This document shows, one piece after another, positions 1-7,752 of a stretch of 64,000 bases of DNA; the first letter of the stretch is position 1, and each line of letters begins with the position of its first letter. The notes beneath the pieces were generated by a model. It saw only the letters and a list, made by a program, of their open reading frames with translations. It was not told where the DNA came from and searched no databases. A program made the translations under genes and the position numbers. The stretch covers positions 434,001 through 498,000 of the forward strand of contig NZ_FNJU01000001.1 in assembly GCF_900104555.1 (NCBI RefSeq), read 5' to 3'. Source of the stretch: Litchfieldia salsa (GTDB lineage Bacteria; Bacillota; Bacilli; Bacillales; Bacillaceae_L).

Positions 1-868
1 ATCACTCGTTATTGGCATACTAAAACCTGCTGCTTTCGCATCTTTAATCGTCACCTGTCCATTACCGTTTGTATCAACACTAGAAATATCACCGTTTGTG
101 TTTGAGCTAGTTGAATCTGAAGGCTCACTGCCTCTTAAACCGAGTGTTGCGTTTACTTCATCAGGGTTCACATTGTCAAATGTATCAACAATGACGTTGC
201 CCATTAAAGTATAGCTGTATTGATAACTTGAAGGAATCTCCGTTTCCGTATTAGGATATGTTATAATTGCTTCAAAATTAGTAGCTCCATTTGCGCTACG
301 AATCGCTTCTTCCATATAAGATTGATCACCATGTCGGTTAAGCGTACTATCTTGTGGAGTAATATTATAACCATTCGATACCCCTCCAAGAGAATCAGCA
401 ATGATATGTCCTTCATCTAAAATATCACTTTCGACACCAGGAACCTTCGCCTCATCAGAATAATATCTGCCAGATGATAATACAGGTTCTTTACTGTCAT
501 CTTGTAGAATGATTTCGTCAGCAATGACACGTACTTGTTGCCCGTATTCATTAGTAAATACCCAATATTCACGGTCCCATAACCAATGTCAACGACGACT
601 TTAGGTTCACGATATCCAGACAAATCAGCACCATCAACTTCAATAAGGTTGTATCCTGAGAACAATTCTGTATTTTGTTGGATTGGTGGTTCCTCTCCTA
701 CTGGTTTATCTACAACAGTAGTGACAGTTTCTTCTTTTTCACTAATTTTTTTGTATTAACTGTGGTAATTTCTTTTGTATCTCTTTCTACATCCGTGATG
801 GATGCATCTTCTAAGTTGGTACAACCAACCATAAAGATGGTCGTTAAAAGTAAGATTAAATAATTCAT
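1..868 (-). pseudogene. DNA/RNA non-specific endonuclease lipoprotein, frameshifted, cut by window edge
   Basis: Reading leftwards from the ATG at 868, the protein opens with a lipoprotein-like signal (LLTTIFMVGC), then a Thr/Glu-rich linker. It shifts frame twice: in a run of seven A (minus strand) near 746-752 and again near 573-580. The third frame is open to base 1 and holds the nuclease core GHIIADSLGG, NITPQ and LNRHGDQ, then a segment ending SMPITSD. These match the secreted NucA/DNA-entry type Endonuclea_NS_2 family, whose C-terminus often carries a calcium-binding segment; that end lies outside the window. Both shifts fit a single missing base. The best Shine-Dalgarno (GGAGAG, about 893) is far from the ATG at 868, and the codon at a normal distance is ATT, so the original start may also be damaged. 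It could be a true pseudogene or an intact gene with two base-call errors. Confidence 0.7.
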
Positions 869-1756
869 TTTCTTTTTAATTTTATTTCTCTCCTATAATA
901 GTTTCATATTGTTTATTCTAAAATCTCTGAATGTTAACCTTGATTAAAGTTGTTAACCTATTATATGTACATTCCAAGAATAACTTTTTTTCAGTAGATA
1001 CTTTGTTCGAAGTGTGCAGTAAAACACTTAATCTATTGGTATACCCTCATTATTATTGTAGGATCTCATCAATAGCATTTTCGATTTTTAAATCAAAAAT
1101 TCAGCTAGTTGAATGCTTATTGTGACAAAGTGTGTTTGATAACTACGGAGAAACGCCCAATTGCCGAAGATCAAAACTCCCTAGCGAATTGATCTATTTT
1201 CATCTTCATTGGCACTTATAATAAACTTTCAAATCGATATTCAGTACATATTTTAACATTAAAAACATGTTAACAAATATATTCTTAAAGAAATTCTCTA
1301 CTCCTCTAAAATATCGGTCTATATTTCCATTATACCTATAGATAAGTAGGTTCCTATCAACGATTATTAAATTTCACAAATCCTGATTAATTCCTTCTAC
1401 TTTTCTAACACTTACGACAAAAATCTAAATTCGGATATATCAATTTATCATTAAGTTAAAAAATTGTTAATGTACAACTGGACTTCAGAGGAACACAATT
1501 TTGAGTCGGTAGTCTTGAAAATTTAATATGAGTCCTTCTTTCGAACTTAATATTTTAAATTCATATGAACAAGAAAAACAAAATTTTTTCATTTAAAAAC
1601 TCTAATTTAATCATCTTTATATACAGAAATTCCAAAAATAGCGTTTTGCTTAATTGTTGTTACTAAATTAATATTGAATTAGAAACTGGGTTCTTATAAA
1701 AAGAGATAGAAAGTAATAATTCAATTTATTATTTTAAAGAAAGCGAGGAGATTACT
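869..1756. other. AT-rich intergenic region, no gene recognised
   Basis: About 890 bases of very AT-rich DNA separate the endonuclease relic from the next small gene. The one short open frame here (931-1125, plus) has no convincing ribosome binding site and no recognisable protein features. A possible ComK box near 1575-1608 is listed separately. Confidence 0.5.
1575..1608. promoter_or_regulatory. Possible ComK box (two AT-boxes, 8-bp spacing)
   Basis: The sequence shows AAAA-N5-TTTT at 1575-1587, then eight bases, then AAAA-N5-ATTT at 1596-1608. ComK binds paired AAAA-N5-TTTT boxes spaced 8, 18 or 31 bp apart, so the layout fits apart from one base. It lies about 150 bp before a small ORF and about 660 bp before comK. 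The region is so AT-rich that a chance match is quite possible. Confidence 0.25.
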
Positions 1757-1759
1757 TTG

Positions 1760-1972
1760 ATGTATTTATTTAATTTTTGGGATTGGTTATGGTTTTATAG
1801 AAGAGGAAATATAAAGTACAAAGTTTTTGATTTTGGGCAAACTTATATGGCAACTGCTTCAAACGGTAGAGTAACGGTAGTGAATTGCTATGGAGAGACA
1901 AAGCAATTAGCAATGAATAGCGCAAGAATTAGTTTACACAAAACACTATTGACAGAGAATATTCACGATTGA
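1760..1972 (+). CDS. Small hypothetical protein (70 aa)
   Basis: A short ORF with a good GAGGAG ribosome binding site at 1745-1750. The ATG at 1760 is nine bases downstream; a TTG at 1757 is also possible. The N-terminus is aromatic (YLFNFWDWLWFYRR), followed by a segment suggestive of small beta-strands (KYKVFDFGQTYMATASNGRVTVV) and an amphipathic helix; the product is probably a small soluble or membrane-associated protein. I do not recognise the family. A possible ComK box lies about 150 bp upstream, but no function should be inferred from that. The clear binding site is the main reason for calling it a gene. Confidence 0.45.
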   Translation: MYLFNFWDWLWFYRRGNIKYKVFDFGQTYMATASNGRVTVVNCYGETKQLAMNSARISLHKTLLTENIHD

Positions 1973-2265
1973 TTCAACAATCTTAATTCTCAATGTTTAA
2001 CACTCACCATATGTCTATATACTGGGATTTAAAAATAATAAGCTTGGATATCCTATTTTATTGTAGGTTAAAAATCTATATACAAGCTAAACTTACAAAA
2101 TGATTGAAGTTCTATTGAATACTCTTTCCCTAAGAATCTAGGTTAAAAGAAAATGCGAATTATTATTCCCAACTCAAATCTCCCTATCTAATAACTTTTT
2201 CGAAGAAATAGTATATTATTGACTCACCCTTCAATTTATACCATACCAAAAGGAGCATATTTAAA

Positions 2266-2778
2266 TTGCATAAGATAATGAATGAATATCATATTAACAA
2301 AAGCACAATGGCGCTATTACCTGCCAAAAATACATGTTATTCCACTATAGTAATTGAACAAAATCGCCAGATATTAGTCAGGAAAACTCCAATCCAACTC
2401 ATTAAAACAGGCTGTTTAGATGGTGGATCAACCTATGATGGAAGAAGAAAAGCCGTCGCCCATTTGACTGGATGCATGCAAAAACCCCCAATTCCAATCA
2501 ACCCTGGAAACCATTTATTTGCCTTCCCTACCCACTCACCTAGTGCATTTGAATGCAACTGGATCTTTTACAACCATATCAAGTCGATCAAACCATCTGT
2601 AAATAATAACGATATAAGCGTTCAATCCATCTTGCACTTTAAAAATGAACAGACTCTCCTAATGAGGGAATCCCACTATATCTTACAAAAGCAAATGCAA
2701 CGAACGGCAATTTGTATTCTGCAGTTCTCTAATCAGGCACATGAGGTATTACGATATCAAGAGGTGAAAGTCCAATAG
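2266..2778 (+). CDS. comK: ComK-family competence transcription factor
   Basis: This 170-residue protein resembles ComK, the master activator of competence genes in Bacillus. Visible ComK-like blocks are PIQLIKTGCLDGGSTYDGRR (about residues 42-61), KPPIPINPGNHLFAFPT (73-89) and the CNWIFYNHIKS stretch (near 97-107), followed by the N-G/N-E-x-T-L segment and the QMQRTA helix start. B. subtilis ComK is 192 residues, so this one is slightly short, mainly at the C-terminus. The TTG start at 2266 is chosen because AGGAG (2251-2255) is ten bases upstream; the first ATG (2278) would be 22 bases away. Known ComK is controlled by proteolysis through MecA/ClpCP and by autoactivation. The flanking genes encode DNA- or RNA-degrading enzymes, now decayed. 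Whether this copy still activates competence, or is a secondary ComK paralogue, cannot be told from the sequence. Confidence 0.82.
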   Translation: MHKIMNEYHINKSTMALLPAKNTCYSTIVIEQNRQILVRKTPIQLIKTGCLDGGSTYDGRRKAVAHLTGCMQKPPIPINPGNHLFAFPTHSPSAFECNWIFYNHIKSIKPSVNNNDISVQSILHFKNEQTLLMRESHYILQKQMQRTAICILQFSNQAHEVLRYQEVKVQ

Positions 2779-2814
2779 ATTGGACTTCATACTATGATTG
2801 AGCGGAAATCTGGG

Positions 2815-3172
2815 CCAAAATGCTTATTGCTATTCTAGTGATTAATAGATATGTTGAACCTTCAACTTATCCACCTTATGTGAAATATAGCGATTATTTT
2901 GTGAAGTTTGCTAGGGAGGCGAGAACGAACAATATCGGGCTCTGAGCTTATGGAAGTGAGGGAACCACGAAGGGAGAATTGGATACAAAACAACCAGTTA
3001 CAACTACCAAGCCGGCGCCAACAACACCTCCAGCCTCTGATAGTAGTCAAAAAGAGTATTTCTAAACTGTACAAAGCTGAGAAAGGTTTATCCTAACGGT
3101 GTTCCTTCAACTCACCCTGCTTATGACTCTAAGCATGATAGAGATAAAGATGATTATGCTTGTGAAAGATAG
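2815..3172 (+). pseudogene. Relic of a thermonuclease with C-terminal Excalibur domain
   Basis: Read across frames, this stretch gives the end of a staphylococcal-nuclease (YncB-like) domain: RYVEPSTYPPYVKYSDYF, then REARTNNIGL followed by a TGA where family members have Trp. A Thr/Pro/Lys-rich linker (PVTTTKPAPTTPPASD) follows, then a frame change, then a good Excalibur calcium-binding segment: NCTKLRKVYPNGVPSTHPAY and DRDKDDYACER, stop at 3170-3172. The start and most of the nuclease core are missing. A second, more degraded copy of the linker and Excalibur part lies near 28936-29112. Both copies are on the plus strand. The relic directly follows comK. Confidence 0.65.
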
Positions 3173-3242
3173 ACAACAAAAAGATTGCTAAATTCGTTCT
3201 GATTAGAATGAAGGTGCATTTCCTATCGTTCTATTTAGAATC

Positions 3243-3635
3243 TTAGATCTTTATGTATTTCTTTTCTATAAGTTCTTTCACAACATCCAACTGATAGTTA
3301 TACGAAATCCCATTACCTTCTGTAACCTGTTTCCACAGCTCAGTCAGATCATCAAGCAGGTTTGGTTGTTCTCTAACAATATTTACCGCTTTAATAGCAT
3401 AATCCTTATTCTTAGAATTCTTCCTAGAGATATAGGTCCCTCGGGGAATATTCTCCACTAATCCTTCTTCACATAAACCAAGAAAAGAATTTTTAGGACA
3501 TCCTTTCTTTTGACCCCAGGAGCCAGGACCAAATAACTCAGACGTTGCTCTTTCCCATGCATGAATTGGTGATTCTACCACACCCGTATTTACTAATTGA
3601 ACCGCTTTTATAGCAGCTTGACTATACTTACTCAT
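3243..3635 (-). CDS. DUF6979-like protein of unknown function
   Basis: A 130-residue soluble protein starting at ATG 3635 with a good GGAGG about seven bases upstream. The sequence runs AAIKAVQLVN, SPIHAWERAT, then QKKGCPKNSFLGLCEEGLV and a helical C-terminus. I recall this Gly-Cys-Pro-Lys...Phe-Leu-Gly-Leu-Cys-Glu-Glu pattern from a small family of Bacillus proteins annotated as DUF6979; that link is from memory and should be checked. Two cysteines are conserved in that block. No signal peptide or membrane segment is visible. It stands alone between decayed genes, so the context says nothing about its job. Confidence 0.65.
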   Translation of the reverse strand: MSKYSQAAIKAVQLVNTGVVESPIHAWERATSELFGPGSWGQKKGCPKNSFLGLCEEGLVENIPRGTYISRKNSKNKDYAIKAVNIVREQPNLLDDLTELWKQVTEGNGISYNYQLDVVKELIEKKYIKI

Positions 3636-3918
3636 AGCCTTCCTCCATGTACCCGACTTTAGATTAACAATCTCAATTTTAGCTTACAAGATAGCCAGAC
3701 AACAATAACTGTCCTATGTCCCTAGAAAATATTGAAAGTGTCTGAAAAGAGTGTCCGTAGCTGGATTCGTTCATCGTATTTAAAAGCTATAATAGATTGA
3801 AAAAGTTATTTAGTTAAAGAAGATGCCCTATTGAAATTTGTGAATGAAAAATAAAACCAACTGGTAATTCAATTTCAAACTAAATAGCTGTTAATAATTA
3901 TTAAATATTACGATTTAT

Positions 3919-4801
3919 CTATTTCTTTACTTTCCTTAAAAATTCACCTTTAGCAAAAACAATACAATCATGCGCTTTACCTACATATTCATTTCCTAAT
4001 GTATCAAGTAAATATAATTTAAAGTTCAATTCTAAATCAGAATGACCGTATTCATCCATCTCTAAACGAATACAATCACTTGATTCAAAACCAAATCTAA
4101 AATCCTTTGTTATTTCGGCTTTTGGCGGAATCTCCAACCGATAGTCTGCACCTGATATATAACGGGAATGTCCAAAGAGACGATGTTGAGTTCTGTGTCC
4201 CACACTTCTAAAAACCCCTTATAAACAGTAATAGGAAAATCAGTACAGTTTCTAAAAGAACATTCGAGGGAGGCACAACCACTCTCTGCATCAACAGCTC
4301 CAAAGTATCCATCAAGAATATGAATTTCAAATTGCCCTTGCTTATAGAAATAATCGAAATCAGATCTTGTAGCATAATCATTTTTACTTCCTCGTCGAAT
4401 ATAACAAAAGCCTTTATGTAGTTTATTGTAATCTTTTTTAAGCAAGTACGGTTGGCAAATTGGATCTCTAATTTCAAGTACAGCTAACAAGTGATTTTTA
4501 TATGTAAGATAATGTAACCGACAATCTAATTGTGGCTCAATGTTTTCGAAAACTAATTCTTGATAGGTGGCTGCATCAATTGGCTCTGTAATATTAAAAA
4601 GCTCTTTTTCTTGTTGAGCTGATTCTTTCACACCAAATATAATGTAGCGAGATCCATTAATTTTAGCATTCGCCATCGCAATAACATCTTTTAGTAAACT
4701 ATCGTATTAGCTTTTACATATAACCCCTTTTTAAAATCTAAATGTTCACTCTCAGTTTGATTAAGTAATTGTTCGAGAAGCATTTTATCCACTTTATCCA
4801 T
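3919..4801 (-). pseudogene. AlbA_2 (Schlafen-type) domain protein, two frameshifts
   Basis: The ATG at 4801 has an excellent AAAGGAGG seven bases upstream. The N-terminus gives KMLLEQLLNQTESEHLDFKK, typical of the AlbA_2 (divergent AAA-4/Schlafen) fold. Near 4690-4700 the frame shifts, and the next frame continues with DVIAMANAKINGSRYIIFGV, the family's second signature block. It runs to about 4150, where a second shift occurs at a TATATATC run; the third frame carries the C-terminal half to a stop at 3919. Both shifts fit one missing base each. If corrected, the protein would be about 290 residues with an AlbA_2 domain followed by a beta-rich C-terminal domain. Proteins with this domain are found as transcription regulators and in mobile or defence genes. 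It may be a real pseudogene or an assembly error. Confidence 0.65.
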
Positions 4802-4815
4802 TTTCTACCTCCTTT

Positions 4816-5135
4816 ATCATTCATTTTACCACTATAAATAGAAAACTTGGCCTATTACATTTTGTAGAATTATGAACTTCATTTTAAACTTTGACAGACG
4901 TAAAATGTCTTGGAGTTAGAACAATTGGCCATTCTTTCTTCTAATTCGTTAGGTATCATACTGGAAAAGATACCAATACTATATGGTCAAGAAACCAAAG
5001 TTATTTGAACCCATATAGGAAAGCATTTTTAAGCTAATAGATGTCATCCGGTTCATTATAATAATGAAATTCATCTTCTATCTATCACATTCGGTACAAT
5101 ACAGCCAATATTCAAACTCCCCTTCGACAGCATAT
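4816..5135. other. Intergenic stretch, no gene recognised
   Basis: About 320 bases between the AlbA_2 gene's ribosome binding site and the IstB relic. I see no supported reading frame. Parts of it may be further decayed transposase DNA, but nothing could be aligned by eye. Confidence 0.4.
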
Positions 5136-5234
5136 ACGCCTTTTTTAGATCGCATCTTACATTATGCGACCGTCGTAACAATGGTCGGACAACCTTATCG
5201 GTTGAAAGATCATCTAGAGAAAGAAAACGAATGA
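5136..5234 (+). mobile_element. Relic of IS21-family IstB
   Basis: The plus-strand frame ending at the TGA 5232-5234 reads FLDRILHYATVV followed by GQPYRLKDH. This is the C-terminal signature of IstB, the ATPase helper of IS21-family transposases (usually LLDRLLHH...V...G.SYRLKDH). Only about 30 residues survive. It marks an old insertion event at the left side of the Gabija island. Confidence 0.55.
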
Positions 5235-5311
5235 TTTTGTACATCGTTATACAAGCAAAAGTGTCATATTTGTTTTGACATTTATATGTTTTTTGTAATA
5301 AGCAATGTAAT

Positions 5312-5404
5312 AAACTAAAGATTCTTCACTGGGATACCAATGGTTTCTGGTTATATTACCCTAGACATGAACGTGGAAAATCCCACTTCCCCTTTACTGT
5401 ATAG
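5312..5404 (+). mobile_element. Relic of IS66-family TnpB
   Basis: The plus-strand frame 5312-5404 reads KLKILHWDTNGFWLYYPRHE, closely matching the IS66 accessory protein TnpB (IS66 Orf2), which has K-x-L-x-W-D-x-x-G-F-x-L-x-Y-K-R-L-E-x-G. A TAG ends it. The rest of the element is gone. Confidence 0.55.
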
Positions 5405-5549
5405 TTGACCTGAATTAATTCAAATTCAAAATTATTCCTATGTTCAACTAGTCTTTTTGCTATGCGTTTTGTCCTACCAATTTTGACTCCTTCTCCGGAT
5501 TGCAAATTTTAAAAATACACAAAGCCAGCTGTGTCTGTTTGGGTAAATT
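5402..5549 (-). pseudogene. Possible relic of a GIY-YIG/T5orf172-type nuclease domain
   Basis: On the minus strand this reads GFVYF, a stop, then GEGVKIGRTKRIAKRLVEHR and NFEFELIQVN. The pattern of VYF...VKIGRTK...RL..H resembles the T5orf172/MUG113 branch of GIY-YIG nucleases. The internal stop and lack of a start make this a relic at best, and the match is judged by eye only. Confidence 0.3.
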
Positions 5550-5676
5550 TACTGATACTCTTTTTATGACAACCCTTCTATTACAGTATTCTTAAGGAAT
5601 TCAATGTATTTTCACCCCCATTATTTTTATATAATTAAGTGAAAATAAGTTATTTAATTTTATTATTTCAACAAAG

Positions 5677-5710
5677 TTTAACCCCTTTCCAATATTAGAA
5701 AGAGGTTAAA
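5677..5710 (-). terminator. Hairpin downstream of gajB
   Basis: A 13-bp inverted repeat (TTTAACC.CTTTC with GAAAGAGGTTAAA, one wobble pair) with an eight-base loop. It lies about 155 bp after the gajB stop. The T-run after the stem on the minus strand is short, so termination may be weak. Confidence 0.4.
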
Positions 5711-5865
5711 GTGAAAGAATGATCGCTTAATTATAATCTAATTAGTTCCACTAAAAAATTATAACATTAAATTCTAATACTAAATTATTCTTTTCTAGTA
5801 CTTTTAGCAAGTATATGCTTATTATTATATACTTCAGTCGAAAATTCGGTCCTTAACTTCCTCTA

Positions 5866-7752
5866 TTAGAATCCAATTTTACTTATGAAATTAGATGGGG
5901 ATTGATACCTTGAATCTCCCCATGGCATTATTTTAGTTTGTGGATATGTAATATAGCATACCCGTCTTGCCCTAGTAAGCGCTACAAACATGTTATTAAG
6001 TTCTTCTTTTAACTCTTTATGACTCTTGGCTCTATAGTCAGGGAAAGTCCCTTCATTTAGTCCTATTAAAAAAACGATATCATATTCTAAACCTTTTGAC
6101 ATATGAACTGTCAACAATGATATCCCTGAATTATCGTGTGTTTGAGTCTTTCCAAGAGATACTTGATTTCTAAAATGAGACAAACTTCTTTGTCCCGCGA
6201 CAGATTGACTGCAGTACTTCTGCCAATGTTCTTTCCACATTTCTATATCTTTTTGTATTAAATACTGTTCATTTTCATCAAGTTCTTCATCAAGAATTTC
6301 CTGTTTAACCAAGTATTCAACTATAATTTTTAATGCTTTTGAAAAGTTCTCTTCATCCTCCAATAAAATGCCCCATGCCTTATTTACAGCATTAAAAATA
6401 TTGATATGTCCATTATCAATATTTTTTACATCCAAATTTAGCAACAAATCCAAGTAGCTGGAGTCGTTAGAGGTATTAATTTTATCTTTATACTTAATTA
6501 ATCCTAATATTTGATTAAAATGAACATTATCATAAGGGTTAATGATGACTCTTAACCCTGCTTCGAAAATTTTGATCGCTATAGACTCACTTTCAACACT
6601 TCTAGAAACGGCACCCTGATTAACAGGAATATTATTTAGCATTAAAATCTCTTTGACTTTAGATAAAACATACCTGTTTCTAGCTATTATTGCTATATTT
6701 TCATAACTTATCTGATTTTCAATCCACTTACTTCCATCTACAATTAGCTTATTAATTTCTTTTACTATCCACAATGCCTCGTCCTTTTCATCACGGAACA
6801 TATGAACTGATAATTCACCCTCTAGAGGATAAACAGCATTACTATCTACATTTGGATGAATTTTTTTGGCAGCATCAATAATTCTTCTAGTAGAACGAAA
6901 ATTTTCCACTAATCTAAATTCGGTTGGTTTAAAGTCTCGTATAAAATCATTTGTCATAAAGTCACTATTTGACCCGTTAAAGCCATAAATTGATTGTGCA
7001 GGATCTCCAACCATCATGATATTTTCAAAGTCTTTACATAATGCTCTTATCACTTTATATTGAGCTTCATTTAAATCTTGAGCTTCGTCTATAAAAATAT
7101 ACTTATAAAGCCTTGTATAAGATTTAGCTATTTGTGGTCTCTCATTAAAGATTCTATATGCATAAAATAGTATATCATCAAAGTCCAATGCCCTTTGAGA
7201 TAACATCATATTATTATATGATTCATAAATCTTTGCGAATTCAACTTCATTATCGTTATCAGAGTCTAGTAAAACTTCAGGCATAATAAAATTCTGTTTG
7301 TACTCACTTATTTGTCTTAAATAGGTCTTTAAAATATTACTTTTTCCATTTGTATGAAAAATTCTGTTTCTAAACTCAGGATTTTCATTTATCACCCTTT
7401 TCATAATTTCTAATTTATCAACATCTGATTCGAAAATAACCAGACCATTCGGTAGGCCTATTAAATTTCCTCTATTCATAACTACATCAAGGCAAAAACT
7501 ATGAACAGTCCCCACAAGGACATCATCGTGCTTTTCTTCATCTAAATTCTGTTCAATTCTCTCAGATATTTCTTCTGCAGCTTTATTACTAAAAGTCAAT
7601 GCAAGTACTCTTTTTTTCCCTAGGGTTAATAGATTTGTTATTCTTTCTGTAAGAACTCTAGTTTTACCGCTGCCTGGGCCAGCAATAACTAGTAGTGCTC
7701 CGTCTATATGTCTTACAATTTTCATTTGATTTTCAGTTAAGGGAAAGGTCAT
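5866..7752 (-). CDS. gajB: Gabija protein GajB, UvrD-like helicase
   Basis: A 628-residue superfamily 1 helicase of the UvrD/Rep/PcrA group. Visible motifs are the P-loop GPGSGKT (near residue 25), DEAQD in FIDEAQDLNEAQ (motif II), GDPAQSIYGFNG (III), ENFRST (IV), TVHMSKGLEYDIVF (V) and VALTRARR (VI). In Gabija anti-phage systems, GajB pairs with the OLD-family nuclease GajA. GajB is thought to sense DNA ends or ssDNA produced during infection and to help activate GajA. The ATG at 7752 overlaps the gajA stop as TAATG, so the two are translationally coupled. It is longer than the B. cereus GajB (about 490 residues, from memory); the extra length includes full helicase 1B/2B regions, closer to typical UvrD helicases. 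All helicase motifs look intact. Confidence 0.85.
   Translation of the reverse strand: MTFPLTENQMKIVRHIDGALLVIAGPGSGKTRVLTERITNLLTLGKKRVLALTFSNKAAEEISERIEQNLDEEKHDDVLVGTVHSFCLDVVMNRGNLIGLPNGLVIFESDVDKLEIMKRVINENPEFRNRIFHTNGKSNILKTYLRQISEYKQNFIMPEVLLDSDNDNEVEFAKIYESYNNMMLSQRALDFDDILFYAYRIFNERPQIAKSYTRLYKYIFIDEAQDLNEAQYKVIRALCKDFENIMMVGDPAQSIYGFNGSNSDFMTNDFIRDFKPTEFRLVENFRSTRRIIDAAKKIHPNVDSNAVYPLEGELSVHMFRDEKDEALWIVKEINKLIVDGSKWIENQISYENIAIIARNRYVLSKVKEILMLNNIPVNQGAVSRSVESESIAIKIFEAGLRVIINPYDNVHFNQILGLIKYKDKINTSNDSSYLDLLLNLDVKNIDNGHINIFNAVNKAWGILLEDEENFSKALKIIVEYLVKQEILDEELDENEQYLIQKDIEMWKEHWQKYCSQSVAGQRSLSHFRNQVSLGKTQTHDNSGISLLTVHMSKGLEYDIVFLIGLNEGTFPDYRAKSHKELKEELNNMFVALTRARRVCYITYPQTKIMPWGDSRYQSPSNFISKIGF

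Noticed and set aside
675-863. Plus-strand ORF of 62 codons
   Set aside because: It is the antisense of the endonuclease lipoprotein's signal and linker, with no binding site.
2908-3096. Plus-strand ORF of 62 codons after comK
   Set aside because: It is an off-frame reading of the thermonuclease-Excalibur relic; the recognised motifs are in other frames.
4208-4477. Minus-strand ORF of 89 codons
   Set aside because: It overlaps the AlbA_2 gene in another frame, and its composition looks non-coding.
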